Positions 27,334-36,524 of a stretch of DNA of 64,000 nucleotides are shown here, piece after piece; positions within the stretch are counted from its first letter, which is position 1; each line of letters opens with the position of its first letter. The translations under genes were made by a program, and so were the position numbers. Location: positions 299,850-363,849 of the forward strand of contig NZ_JACEMT010000041.1 in the NCBI RefSeq assembly GCF_013868415.1. Reading direction: 5' to 3'. Origin of the DNA: Marinobacterium marinum (lineage in GTDB: Bacteria > Pseudomonadota > Gammaproteobacteria > Pseudomonadales > Balneatricaceae). The notes beneath the pieces were generated by a model. That model had not been told where the DNA came from. It searched no databases and saw only the letters and a list, made by a program, of their open reading frames with translations.

Positions 27334-28242
27334 TTACTGAAAATTGCCCAAGCGAATGCGCAAGAAGTGATAAATTTCATTGACTACATCGACATCACAG
27401 CAGCTTTCCACACCTTCAAAGCCCGGTGACGAATTGGCTTCACACACCTTGTAGTGGTCACCGTCAAACAGCAAATCGACTCCAGCAATTTCCAGACCCA
27501 GCACTCGAGCCGTCTCAATGGCAAGCCATTCGACCTCGGGCGTCATCGAAAACTCGCGTACCGACGCGCCTCTGGAAAAATTGGCTTTGAAGCTGCCTTC
27601 TTCAGCCACTCGCTCCATACAGGCAACAGCACGCCCTCCGATCACAATGACACGCAGGTCACGGCCACGACTGTCGGCGATGAACTCTTGCAGGATAATA
27701 TTGGCCTTGGGGTTCGTCACTTCAACCATTTGCATCAGGTCTTCGAAGTGGCCCAGCGTTTCACACAGAAACACACCGCTGCCCTGCGAACCCGACAGGG
27801 TTTTCACCACCACCGGGAAGCCGATCTGACGCTTGACCAACTCCGGGTTCACCGGAAACTTGACCAGCATGGTTTTCGGTACCGGCAAGCCGTTCTGCGC
27901 CAATATCTGATGGCTGTACAGCTTGTCTTTGACCGTATCAATACTCTCGGCCGAGTTAAAGCTGTGCACACCCAAGCGCTCCAGGTGCCGTATCACCGCC
28001 AAGGCGAAATAGTTGGTACCAGCCCCCATTCGTGGCAGAAAAAAATCCGGCAGTGGCGTCGACTGGCCATCCAGCATAACACTGGTACGATCATCCCGCG
28101 TTACCATCAGGTCAAAGGCTTCTGGGGTATAAACCCTGATATCAATACCGTGCGAACTGGCCTGACTGACCAGCCGTTCGATCTCGTAGGTCTCCTGTTT
28201 GACCAAGGTATGATCGGATTTGTAAAGGATCCAACCCAGCAT
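27334..28242 (-). CDS. rimK: RimK-type ATP-grasp alpha-L-glutamate ligase
   Basis: RimK adds glutamate residues to the C-terminus of ribosomal protein S6 in E. coli. The 302-residue product has the same length as E. coli RimK (300) and the same landmarks: FFLPRMGAG, the KDKLYSHQIL helix, VVKTLSGSQGSGVFL (ATP-binding loop), DLRVIVIGGRAVACM, and KVCEANSSPGFEGVE, with metal ligands at E and N. ATG at 28242 has GGAG upstream; an in-frame extension to 28359 has no similarity. The gene is divergent from a GshB-like ligase and a peptidase fusion, which suggests it may be part of that module and may not only modify S6. E. coli-style partners (RimK with an rpsF neighbour) are not present. Confidence 0.9.
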   Translation of the reverse strand: MLGWILYKSDHTLVKQETYEIERLVSQASSHGIDIRVYTPEAFDLMVTRDDRTSVMLDGQSTPLPDFFLPRMGAGTNYFALAVIRHLERLGVHSFNSAESIDTVKDKLYSHQILAQNGLPVPKTMLVKFPVNPELVKRQIGFPVVVKTLSGSQGSGVFLCETLGHFEDLMQMVEVTNPKANIILQEFIADSRGRDLRVIVIGGRAVACMERVAEEGSFKANFSRGASVREFSMTPEVEWLAIETARVLGLEIAGVDLLFDGDHYKVCEANSSPGFEGVESCCDVDVVNEIYHFLRIRLGNFQ

Positions 28243-28559
28243 CGGTTTTTCCACTCCTGAATGTAAAGGTGGCGCGATATTAAGCCTGTCCGCGCTCCGG
28301 CACCAGCTCTTTGAGCAGCGTAGGCGATGCGTCTGACGAACGCGCCTATACTGGCGCATATAGATGAAAAAAAATAACGTCTAACTGGTATAAAAATGCT
28401 TGCTCAGGGCTCGGTTATAGCTTTCAATGCGCGCACTTGCCACAGGCTACTCAGTCCTGAGTCCTGGCACTTTTCTCTTTTGCCTACCTTTACGCCGACA
28501 GCCATTACCAAGGGCCTCTTTGCAGCCCCCCACACCCATCTGTCTGCAGGAGAAACACA
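28243..28559. other. Divergent intergenic region, rimK / GshB-like ligase
   Basis: These 317 bases hold the control region of two divergent ligase genes. The part nearest rimK contains an A-rich tract and TATAAA near 28390, which could serve the plus-strand gene, but no complete promoter is convincing. GGAG at 28549-28552 is the ribosome-binding site of the plus-strand gene. Short reading frames across it have no family similarity. Confidence 0.5.
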
Positions 28560-29594
28560 ATGAAAATCTGCTTTCTGATGTACCCCTGGGAACAGGTCAA
28601 ACCGGACACCGACACCACCTTGCGCATGGTGCATGAAGCTGCATTGCGTGGTCATACCGTTGCCATTACTTCGCCAGCCAATCTAACCATTCGCGATAAC
28701 ATCAGCAGTGCCTTCTGTAATGTGCTGCGCAAAGGCAAGGTATCCGACAACATTCCGTCGTTTTACCGTCATGCGGAGTTTCGACGCAGCCGTTTGCCAC
28801 TGGCCGGCTTCGACGCGATTATTGTGCGCCTGAACCCGCCGCTGGACACCATCGTGTTGAACTTCCTCGACTCCATACACGGGGATGTTTTCATCATGAA
28901 CGGACTGGATGGACTGCGTATTGGCAACAATAAACTGTACACGGCGGCCTTCAATGGCCCTGCATCCAAGTACATGCCGGTTACTCATGTCTCCAAGAAC
29001 AAGGAATACCTGGAAAAGGCGCTGGAAGAATCACCGGGAGAACGCATGATCCTGAAACCGCTGAACGGTTTCGGCGGTAAAGGCGTGATCGTGATAGAAA
29101 AAAGCGCACGCCAAAGCTTCCGTTCCCTGCTCGATTTCTACATTGGCAGCGGCGGCAGCAGCAACTACGTGATTCTGCAGGAATACGTTGACGGTGCCGA
29201 AAACGGAGACGTCCGTATTCTGATGCTCAACGGCGAACCCATAGGCGCCATGCGTCGCATTCCGGCTGACAACGATGTTCGCTCCAACGTGCATGCCGGT
29301 GGTCGAGTGGTCAAGCATTCACTGACCAAGGAAGAGCGTGAACTGTGTCGCAGTATCGGTCCAAAACTGGTCCGCGACGGTCTGTACTTCACCGGTTTGG
29401 ACGTCATCAACGGCAAGCTGATCGAAGTAAACGTAATGGCACCCGGCGGCATTGTGCGCATCAACAAGCTGAACCGAGTCCGCCTGCAGCGTCAGGTAAT
29501 CGATTTTGTCGAAAATGTTATTGATGCACGCAATTTGGTCGAACTGCGCAAAAGTGCCTTCCGCAAGGTGATCGAAGATGCAGACGCTGTCTGA
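28560..29594 (+). CDS. GshB-like ATP-grasp ligase (glutathione-synthetase family)
   Basis: A 344-residue ATP-grasp enzyme expected to form an amide or peptide bond between a carboxyl and an amine. The fold matches prokaryotic glutathione synthetase: N-terminal domain MKICFLMYPWEQVKPDTDTT, the ATP-lid MILKPLNGFGGKGVIVIEK, the core GDVRILMLNGEPIGAMRRIP, NVHAGGRVV (substrate loop) and metal ligands in LIEVNVMAPGG. It differs from true GshB in the N-terminal third and lacks a gshA neighbour. It overlaps the downstream fusion gene by 17 bases, so the two are translated together. It may ligate glutamate or another amino acid to a peptide; the substrate is not predictable. Confidence 0.87.
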   Translation: MKICFLMYPWEQVKPDTDTTLRMVHEAALRGHTVAITSPANLTIRDNISSAFCNVLRKGKVSDNIPSFYRHAEFRRSRLPLAGFDAIIVRLNPPLDTIVLNFLDSIHGDVFIMNGLDGLRIGNNKLYTAAFNGPASKYMPVTHVSKNKEYLEKALEESPGERMILKPLNGFGGKGVIVIEKSARQSFRSLLDFYIGSGGSSNYVILQEYVDGAENGDVRILMLNGEPIGAMRRIPADNDVRSNVHAGGRVVKHSLTKEERELCRSIGPKLVRDGLYFTGLDVINGKLIEVNVMAPGGIVRINKLNRVRLQRQVIDFVENVIDARNLVELRKSAFRKVIEDADAV

Positions 29595-31554
29595 AGCCGC
29601 CATCCTGGCGCTCATCGAGAACCGACAACCGGTCCATGCCCGCCTGCGCAATGGCGGTCTGAGCATCCGCATTGACGAGTATGTACCGCTGGTTTGTACC
29701 GTTCTGCATGCCGGGACTGAACTGCGCGACACTGTTGAGCAGCGCTTGCTGCTCAACACGGAGCAACGTCGTCAGCTGGAAGCGGCCGGTACGGACCAAC
29801 TGGCCGCCCTGCTCCCGATCACGCTGATTGTAGAAGAGTCCCGACTGGCCTGCGATCTGAACTTCTCACTGGCACAATGCATGCGTAAGCGTCTGGAAGG
29901 CCGCAGCCTGTGGAAGCGACCACCGACCAAGGCAATGCAGCAATATGCGCACCGCCGCCATCGGCGCTTCTACCATCTGCTCGACGCCCTGTTGGACGCC
30001 CTGGAGCATGATCACGGCCAATGCCTGCTGATCGATCTTCACAGTCAGGCATGCCGTGGCAACAACGGTATTTTTCATATCATCGACAGTCAGGTTCGCC
30101 TGCCCGAAGGGCAGGCCGTGGTAGCTTGCCTACAACAGCAATTGCAAACCATCGCCCTGCCCCATCAGGACGTCAGCACGTCCAGCGGTGGTGCCGAGCA
30201 CCAGGGCGACTACCTCAGCGCCCATGTCAACACTCGACATGAGCAGACACTGACCATCCCCTTGCAGATCGACCCCGTTTTCCGGGACAGCCACAATGTC
30301 CTCTACCCACTGATGGTCGATGCCCTGCGCGATGGGCTCCACAGCAGCCTGTATGAAGCGGCTGCAACCCTTGCACGACAAAGTACCAAACGTCCTCTGA
30401 GCGGCCATGACCTGATGCCCAGCGAACTGCCGCCGGAAGTACTGCGCGTTGATCAGGCACTGAAAAAACTGGCCAAGGGACTGGAAACACTGCTGTATAT
30501 CAACCCGATCAACATCGCCCGTGAAGAACGCCTGTTCATGCGCAGCAAAGGGCATTACCAGCCACAGTTCCGTTACCGACAGTTACGTATCGACCCGTAT
30601 GCACACCGAGAAAAGCTCTACCGCCTACCGGTAGACCGTATTCGAGACCCGGCCCTGCGTCAGCTTTATCGTGAGGTAATCGACGCTCTGGCCGAGCGTA
30701 TCGACCTGCTGGTCAGCATAGGCAGCGACCGTTTTCTGTACAACTCGCTACGTTACTACGGCGAGCCCACCGCGGAAGATCTGGCCAATGCCCGCTTCCT
30801 GCTGCATGCAGCAGAACGCCCGATCGAGACCAATAGCCCACGCTATTCATCCGAGCAGATGATCCCTTTCTTTGAGCAAAAGGCACAGGAGTGGGGGCTG
30901 GAATGCAAGGTTGAACTGTCTGATCGATTGCTGGCTCAGGCCATGGTCAACAATGGCCGCAAGGCCCTGATGGTACGACGCCACACCAGCGCCAGTGAAT
31001 CGGAACTCCACGCTCTGGCCCATCATGAACTGGGCGTCCATATGGTGACCTCACTGAACGCGGCAGCACAACCGCTGAAAGTGTTCACACTGGGTCTGCC
31101 CGGCAATACCCACGCCCAAGAGGGGCTGGCCATACTGAGTGAATTCCTGTGTGGCCACCTGACACTGAAGCGCCTGAAAACACTGGCCTTGCGCGTCATT
31201 GCCGTTGATCAGATGATTCGCCACAACGATTTTTGTCGCACCTGGCGCACGCTGGTCGAGGACCATCAGTGCCCGCATGATGAAGCGTTCAAAATCACGG
31301 CTCGAGTCCACCGTGGCGGCGGCTTTACCAAAGATCACCTGTACCTGAGCGGGTTCAGTCAGGCACTTAAGCTGTGGCGGAGCGGGAATATCAACGGGTT
31401 GTATGTCGGCAAAACCGGATTCGGTTATTTGCCCTTGATTGATGAGCTTCTGGCTCGGGGATTGGTAAAGGCCCCAACCTTTTTACCGGACAGCCTGTTG
31501 AATCCACAAGACAGTCACCCGGAAATTGCCTACCTGGTCAACTGCATCCGTTGA
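29578..31554 (+). CDS. Fusion of N-formylglutamate-amidohydrolase-like domain and DUF1704/MATCAP-like metallopeptidase
   Basis: A 658-residue two-domain hydrolase. Residues about 20-270 have the N-formylglutamate amidohydrolase fold with LIDLHSQA (the metal and catalytic core DLHS, 153-156) and HAGTEL near 44. Residues about 290-650 are DUF1704, the family related to the animal tubulin carboxypeptidase MATCAP; the zinc motif is HELGVH (483-488, form HExxxH) and the family tag QEGLA is at 514-518. These domains are usually separate genes, and here they are joined. The start ATG lies inside the end of the GshB-like ligase gene, giving a 17-base overlap and likely coupling. Expected role: release of terminal residues or formyl/acyl groups from a peptide tail made by the adjacent ligases (inference). 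No signal peptide, so cytoplasmic. Confidence 0.85.
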   Translation: MQTLSEAAILALIENRQPVHARLRNGGLSIRIDEYVPLVCTVLHAGTELRDTVEQRLLLNTEQRRQLEAAGTDQLAALLPITLIVEESRLACDLNFSLAQCMRKRLEGRSLWKRPPTKAMQQYAHRRHRRFYHLLDALLDALEHDHGQCLLIDLHSQACRGNNGIFHIIDSQVRLPEGQAVVACLQQQLQTIALPHQDVSTSSGGAEHQGDYLSAHVNTRHEQTLTIPLQIDPVFRDSHNVLYPLMVDALRDGLHSSLYEAAATLARQSTKRPLSGHDLMPSELPPEVLRVDQALKKLAKGLETLLYINPINIAREERLFMRSKGHYQPQFRYRQLRIDPYAHREKLYRLPVDRIRDPALRQLYREVIDALAERIDLLVSIGSDRFLYNSLRYYGEPTAEDLANARFLLHAAERPIETNSPRYSSEQMIPFFEQKAQEWGLECKVELSDRLLAQAMVNNGRKALMVRRHTSASESELHALAHHELGVHMVTSLNAAAQPLKVFTLGLPGNTHAQEGLAILSEFLCGHLTLKRLKTLALRVIAVDQMIRHNDFCRTWRTLVEDHQCPHDEAFKITARVHRGGGFTKDHLYLSGFSQALKLWRSGNINGLYVGKTGFGYLPLIDELLARGLVKAPTFLPDSLLNPQDSHPEIAYLVNCIR

Positions 31555-31586
31555 TGCATACCCACTGGGTGTCGTGATGGCGGCCG

Positions 31587-32405
31587 TTACTCCTCCAGTG
31601 CCGCCATCGCTTCATGCCACAGAGTCAGGCGGGGACAACTGTCCAACAGCCGCCCATCCCGAAACATCATCACCTCGCCCTCAGGCAAAGGCTGCCAGGA
31701 AAGACAATCCGCAGGAGCGCTGGTCAGCATGGTCATTGCCCCTTCCAAAGAGCCGACCGGCGCGCCCTGGTCGGCTTCGCGCCCCAAATTGACCTGCCAC
31801 TGATACAACCCTTCAGATACAACTTGGTCAGCCTGCCGACGCACATCACTGTGTGCAAACAACAGCTCCCCATCAGAATAGAGAAACGTGGCAGGTCCCA
31901 GTGAGCGCAAACGGGCAGCAAAATCCGCGACGATTGCCAAGCGCACATCAGGGTCCGGCCGCCCGTCCTGCCACAGCGCGGCCAAACGCGCCATCAACAC
32001 ACAGAATGCGCGTTCGGAATCCGTTTCCCCGAGCGGGCGAAAATGCCCGACCGGAAAACGTTTCGGATTATGAATGAACCGACTCAACTGACCACTATGG
32101 GCAAACAGATGAACAACCCCTCCTGACTCACGCTGAAAGGGTTGAGTATTGCGCAGCGTTTCCTCGTTGCCTGCCTGATGCAGATGCCCAACAAACAGCC
32201 GAGCGCAACACCTTTCGTCGCTCAACCAAAGGGGCCGAAGCGTCGAGCCACTCGATACCGCTTCTCGCACACGATGGACATCACCCTGTTCGTACCAGGC
32301 AACTCCCCAGCCAGCGCTCTTTTCGCCATCCGGCGGAACAGGAGGCATCACCAACGCTGGCAGCTGAACAGCCTCGGCACTGCTAATTGCCCAAAGTGCA
32401 CACAT
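31587..32405 (-). CDS. Class II glutamine amidotransferase-like protein (diverged YafJ paralogue)
   Basis: A 272-residue Ntn-hydrolase domain with cysteine at position 2 (MCALWAIS). The motifs GWGVAWYEQ, GHLHQAGNEE, FAHSGQL and ETDSERAF follow the order of the YafJ family. The oxyanion-hole asparagine of AHNG is serine here (AHSG), and the second conserved arginine motif HIRQ is HLHQ, so its glutaminase activity may be altered. It is more divergent than the copy at 8352-9134. It follows an MFS transporter gene by three bases and its 3' end faces the FGase-DUF1704 gene, stops 32 bases apart. It is a candidate partner of the ATP-grasp locus, but this is not proven because it is on the opposite strand. 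Confidence 0.85.
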   Translation of the reverse strand: MCALWAISSAEAVQLPALVMPPVPPDGEKSAGWGVAWYEQGDVHRVREAVSSGSTLRPLWLSDERCCARLFVGHLHQAGNEETLRNTQPFQRESGGVVHLFAHSGQLSRFIHNPKRFPVGHFRPLGETDSERAFCVLMARLAALWQDGRPDPDVRLAIVADFAARLRSLGPATFLYSDGELLFAHSDVRRQADQVVSEGLYQWQVNLGREADQGAPVGSLEGAMTMLTSAPADCLSWQPLPEGEVMMFRDGRLLDSCPRLTLWHEAMAALEE

Positions 32406-32408
32406 GAA

Positions 32409-33599
32409 TCAACTTACCTCAACCGACCGAGCACCGACTTCGGCCTCACGCCTGACCGGTTCCAGCAAAAACAGGGCCAACAGCGTAAAGACAAGGACCG
32501 GAATCATCAAGATATTCATGCTGGCCCAACCCAGACTCGACTCCAGCCAACCGGCCGCCAGGGCCGACACCGTGACCATGCCGAACACCAGAAATTCATT
32601 GGCTGCCTGAGCCTTGGCTTTTTCCGCAGGGCGATACGCCCGAGTCAGGAAAGACGTTGCACTGATAAACATCCAGTTCCAACCAACGCCCAGCAAGAAC
32701 AGGGCCGCCCAGAAATGCCATTCGCTCTGCCCATGCAGGTTGACCGCGATACAGGCAAGGGTCACCACTGCACCCACCTTCATCAACGACACTTCACCAA
32801 ACCGGCGAATCAAAGAAGCCGTGAAAAATGACGGCAGATACATGCCCAGCACATGCCACTCAATCACATTGGCGGCACTGGTAAAACTATAGCCACACCG
32901 GTTCATCGCCAGCGGGGTCGCCGTCATCAGCAGGTTCATCACGGCAAAACTGACCATACCCGCCAGCACCGCCATCAAGAATCTCGGCTGCAGCATGATC
33001 TCTCCGAGCGGTCGGGCGCTACCGTCCTGTTCTCGAGGCATCGGTGGAATACGAATCCACAACAGCAGTACCAGCGCCAGCAAGTATACGCCGGCCAACA
33101 GGGCAAAGGCTCCGCTGAAATCCACCCCCAGCTGCATGGAGCGACTGTACACCGCCAGATTCGGTCCCAGTACAGCAGCAATGATACCGCCCAGCATCAC
33201 CATGGAAATGGCACGACTTTCCTGCCCTTTGCGACAGACTTCAACCGCTGCAAAGCGATACAGCATGCCAAAGCCGATACCAACCCCCAGGAGGGTTGTC
33301 CCCAGGCAAAACAGGGCAAAACTGGCGACTTGCAGTGCCCACAAACAGGTCAGCGCTCCGCCCAGACCAATCAGGTTACCCAGCAAAAAACCGTTACGCC
33401 GACCAATACGTTGCATGATCAATGAGGCAGGAATCGTGGCCGCCATCAGGCCCACAAACTGGAACGCCACCGGCAATGTAATCAATGCTGCCGTCGGCGC
33501 CAACTGTTGGCCAATCAGAGCATTAACCGACACCAACAGCACATTACCCGTATTCAACAGTGCCTGGCACAATGCCAACAACCAAACATCTCTATTCAT
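32409..33599 (-). CDS. MFS transporter
   Basis: A 396-residue 12-helix major facilitator protein of the inner membrane. The cytoplasmic loop between helices 2 and 3 has IMQRIGRRNGFLLG, the MFS motif A pattern, and helix 4/5 has GLLxGxxxG-like GVGIGFGMLYRFAAVE. The central loop (REQDGSARPLGEIM) separates two six-helix halves. Substrate is not predictable; it resembles broadly annotated drug/sugar exporters. It heads a two-gene unit with the class II amidotransferase paralogue (three-base gap), suggesting it may export a product of that amidotransferase or of the ATP-grasp locus (inference). Confidence 0.88.
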   Translation of the reverse strand: MNRDVWLLALCQALLNTGNVLLVSVNALIGQQLAPTAALITLPVAFQFVGLMAATIPASLIMQRIGRRNGFLLGNLIGLGGALTCLWALQVASFALFCLGTTLLGVGIGFGMLYRFAAVEVCRKGQESRAISMVMLGGIIAAVLGPNLAVYSRSMQLGVDFSGAFALLAGVYLLALVLLLWIRIPPMPREQDGSARPLGEIMLQPRFLMAVLAGMVSFAVMNLLMTATPLAMNRCGYSFTSAANVIEWHVLGMYLPSFFTASLIRRFGEVSLMKVGAVVTLACIAVNLHGQSEWHFWAALFLLGVGWNWMFISATSFLTRAYRPAEKAKAQAANEFLVFGMVTVSALAAGWLESSLGWASMNILMIPVLVFTLLALFLLEPVRREAEVGARSVEVS

Positions 33600-33804
33600 A
33601 TAACCACCAAGAATAAGACAAACGCCTATTTAAAGCGTTCATTCTTCAGGTTGCAAGACACCCTCTATCACCGAGTCTTGCGAACACGAAGGTCAGTAGC
33701 GGTAAAAGCAGGATTCAGCGTCGAAAATTTGAGACACTGCTTGTATATTCAGAGTGCTAACTCTCGATGTACCTGCAACGAATTGAACAGGAAGAAAACG
33801 GTAT

Positions 33805-34605
33805 ATGACACTTGATGAACTGCTGGTACTGGTCATTGAACCATCCAAGCTGCAACGTACCATCATAACCGACCACCTGAGAGAGATTGGACTCAAGGAG
33901 ATCGAGGCGTTCGAAGAGGCGACCCCCGCTCTGCAGCGCATGCAGCAGGTGATACCCGATATAGTGGTGTCCTCCATGCACCTGCCCGACATGACCGGAA
34001 CCGATCTGGTCACGCGCATGCGGCAGCACCAGGCACTCACCGATGTGACTTTCCTGCTGATTTCATCGGAAACGCATTATCGTTATCTGGAACCCATACG
34101 ACAGGCCGGTGCCATTGCCATCTTGCCCAAACCCTTCAGTCAGGATGCGCTTGCCGCTGCACTGCGCAACACCATGCACTACATCCGCGACTTGCATGAA
34201 ACCGAGCCAGAAGAGCAAAGCGAGCTGGAGTTCATGCAGATTCTGACGGTTGACGACAGTAGCCTGTCCCGTCGCTACATCATCAAGGGGTTGAACGCCA
34301 TTGGCATCGAGCAGGTAACGGAAGCCTCGGATGGTGCCGAAGCCTTACAAATAATGAAGCACCAGCGCTTTGATCTGGTCATTTCCGATTACAACATGCC
34401 AAACATTGATGGCCTGGAGCTACTTGAACATATTCGCCGATACAGCGACCAGCCCACCGTACCCGTGATGATGATCACGTCGGAACAGAATCAAAGCCGC
34501 CTGGCCGCCATTCAAAGCGCCGATGTATCCGCCATTTGTAACAAGCCGCTCAACTACGACATGCTGAAACAGATGGTTCGCCGACTCACCTCCGGAGTCA
34601 TTTAG
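33805..34605 (+). CDS. Double-receiver response regulator (REC-REC)
   Basis: A 266-residue protein made of two CheY-like receivers and nothing else. The first (about 1-125) has IEPSK after strand 1 and VVSSMHLPD where VVxDxxMPD is expected, so the phospho-acceptor aspartate is serine and the acidic pair is reduced: probably not phosphorylatable. It keeps the switch residues T/S in LISSETH and the lysine in PKPF. The second (about 140-265) is canonical: VDDSS, DYNMPNIDG, MITSE and NKPL. No DNA-binding or enzymatic output is present. It converges on an MCP gene whose stop is seven bases away; an adaptor role in a chemotaxis-like pathway is a reasonable inference. Confidence 0.9.
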   Translation: MTLDELLVLVIEPSKLQRTIITDHLREIGLKEIEAFEEATPALQRMQQVIPDIVVSSMHLPDMTGTDLVTRMRQHQALTDVTFLLISSETHYRYLEPIRQAGAIAILPKPFSQDALAAALRNTMHYIRDLHETEPEEQSELEFMQILTVDDSSLSRRYIIKGLNAIGIEQVTEASDGAEALQIMKHQRFDLVISDYNMPNIDGLELLEHIRRYSDQPTVPVMMITSEQNQSRLAAIQSADVSAICNKPLNYDMLKQMVRRLTSGVI

Positions 34606-34612
34606 TCCATCG

Positions 34613-36433
34613 CTAGAGCCCTTCCCTGAGCAAATGCTCAGGGTTGAATCCCATGATCAATGCCCCCCAGTGTTTGCCATTGAGATAAATGGGAATCGAC
34701 AGGTCATTCAGAACTTCTCCCGTATCACGGATAAATGTCTGCAGCAGAAACGGCGACGTATGAGAAGCCCGGCGCTTTTCAGCCCTGTTGCCCGTGAAAA
34801 TCCGCCGATTACGGCTGTACAGGTTATCCACCTGAAAATCCCCGGTCAGCGGTTTGGAAACCTTGGCATGATGCGCCGGAGCATAACCGTTACGATCAAT
34901 CGCAATCGCATAGGCAAATTCGGGACGCTCGGCAATAAAACGGTCAAACATCGGCTGCAGCAGGCGTTCAAATCGATCCGTATAACCGCAGTTGAACTGC
35001 TCTGGCTGCTGCCCCTCATTGATACAACGGTAGTTCTGATCAAAGAGATCAACGCCTTCCGCCTGCAACTGCTCCAAAGCCGCAACGGTTTGCTGATTCC
35101 ACTGTTTGCCCGTCTGGATCATGTGCTCAAAGCCGCCATAGCCGATAACAAAGCGAGACAGCAGCTCCTGGGTTTCTTCAGTCGAAATTTCCAGCTCTTC
35201 CGAATAGCTGCGCGACTGCGCCATTTCATCGCGTATTTCGGTGGAAAGCTCGGTAATACTCTGCACATGCCCGTGCGATTCCCGGTTGGTATGCGAGAGT
35301 TCATCGATTGCAGCACTGATACCGGTCAACTGCGCGTTCACCTCTTCGAAGTCCGACACCATGCGGGAAAATTGTTCATTGGTCGCGCTGATAAAACGGT
35401 CTGTGTTATCGACATACTCAAGAATATTACGCGCACTGGCACGCGTATCCTCGACCAGAGTAGCCATTTCACCGATATTGTCGTCAATCTCCCGCGTAGC
35501 ATTGCTGACTTTCTGCGACAGCCCGCGCACCTCATCGGCAACCACGGCAAACCCGCGCCCGGCCTCACCGGCCCGCGCCGCCTCAATGGAGGCATTCAAG
35601 GCCAGCAGATTGGTTTGATCGGAAAAATCCTTCACCATCGACAGAATGTTGGTGATATTGCCCGAGTTTTCACTCAGTTTGTCGACCGTTTGCTGAAAAC
35701 CGGCAGCCAATTCACATACCGACCGAACCTGTTCGTGTACCCGTTGCAGCTCATCACGGGAGGCATGGACCTCCTGCATATTACCGTTATTCTGCTCGCT
35801 GATGGTCAGGGTGCTGCCGGCAATCTCGTCAATCGCCTGAGTGGATTCCTGACTGGCCTGAAATACCAGCTGAGCCTGCTGCTCCTGATCCTGTGCCGAG
35901 CCATGAGCCTGCACAACCACTTTTTGCAGCCGTGTCGCACACAACGCCACACTCACTGAACGGCGCTGACTTTCCGCTATCATTTTTTTCAGACTGCCGG
36001 AAAACTCATTGTAGGCAGCCGCCATCTCGGAGATTTCGTCATGGGTATACTCCGGCAAAGTGCCGGAGATATCGCCATCCTTGTCCTTGATTGCGCGCAG
36101 TACGGCGGTGATTTCACGAATCGGGCGCAAAAACAGGTGACGCATGAAAAATATCGTGCCCACACCCGCAACCAGTGCCACGGCAATGGTAACCCCCGTA
36201 CTCCAGAGCAGGGCTGAGAAACGCCCCTCAACGGCCAACAGCTGCTCGGGCGTCAAGGCCAGATCGGCCAGCAGCCGATGCATATCAGCCGCAAAGTAAC
36301 CACCCAACAGAACGAGGACCAGATAAGGCAACAGTAGGAAAAGTACGTTACCGACTATTTTCCTGGTCAGTGTATTGAATACCGCTTTTTCTATTGCTGT
36401 ATAAAGAGTCATCGTCATCCCGCTGATTATCAT
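34613..36433 (-). CDS. Methyl-accepting chemotaxis protein with C-terminal sensory domain
   Basis: A 606-residue chemoreceptor. Two membrane helices (about 25-50 and 72-96) enclose a loop of only ~25 residues, too small to be a sensor. HAMP (about 97-150) is followed by the signalling helices with the conserved hairpin tip [34 protein letters not shown] in pieces (about 270-305). After the signalling domain come ~170 residues (about 435-606) resembling a Cache/PAS-like domain ([20 protein letters not shown], then GNRAEKRRA and [15 protein letters not shown]). So the ligand or redox sensor appears to be C-terminal and cytoplasmic. Starts 36433, 36418 and 36412 are all possible; no strong ribosome-binding site separates them. 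It converges with the REC-REC gene. Confidence 0.92.
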   Translation of the reverse strand: MIISGMTMTLYTAIEKAVFNTLTRKIVGNVLFLLLPYLVLVLLGGYFAADMHRLLADLALTPEQLLAVEGRFSALLWSTGVTIAVALVAGVGTIFFMRHLFLRPIREITAVLRAIKDKDGDISGTLPEYTHDEISEMAAAYNEFSGSLKKMIAESQRRSVSVALCATRLQKVVVQAHGSAQDQEQQAQLVFQASQESTQAIDEIAGSTLTISEQNNGNMQEVHASRDELQRVHEQVRSVCELAAGFQQTVDKLSENSGNITNILSMVKDFSDQTNLLALNASIEAARAGEAGRGFAVVADEVRGLSQKVSNATREIDDNIGEMATLVEDTRASARNILEYVDNTDRFISATNEQFSRMVSDFEEVNAQLTGISAAIDELSHTNRESHGHVQSITELSTEIRDEMAQSRSYSEELEISTEETQELLSRFVIGYGGFEHMIQTGKQWNQQTVAALEQLQAEGVDLFDQNYRCINEGQQPEQFNCGYTDRFERLLQPMFDRFIAERPEFAYAIAIDRNGYAPAHHAKVSKPLTGDFQVDNLYSRNRRIFTGNRAEKRRASHTSPFLLQTFIRDTGEVLNDLSIPIYLNGKHWGALIMGFNPEHLLREGL

Positions 36434-36524
36434 TATTATGCTGTTTGGCTATTCCCTTGACCCACAGGAAGTGTCTTATTTTTGACACATCTTCAAACGA
36501 AATACCAGTCTCTCAAGGTCTCTT

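Noticed and set aside
28404..28655. Small gene in the rimK/GshB-like gap
   Set aside because: The frame runs antisense into the ligase start and has no start signal.
28560..29594. True glutathione synthetase GshB
   Set aside because: The ATP-grasp core fits GshB, but the context is a peptidase fusion and RimK, and the N-terminal third is diverged; kept as GshB-like only.
29578..31554. Histidine-utilisation enzyme HutG
   Set aside because: The first domain is N-formylglutamate-amidohydrolase-like, but no hut gene is near and the domain is fused to a DUF1704 peptidase, so a role in histidine breakdown is not supported.
34634..35959. Open frame of about 440 codons on the plus strand
   Set aside because: Antisense to the chemoreceptor gene; composition is typical of a shadow frame (rich in His, Arg and Gln).
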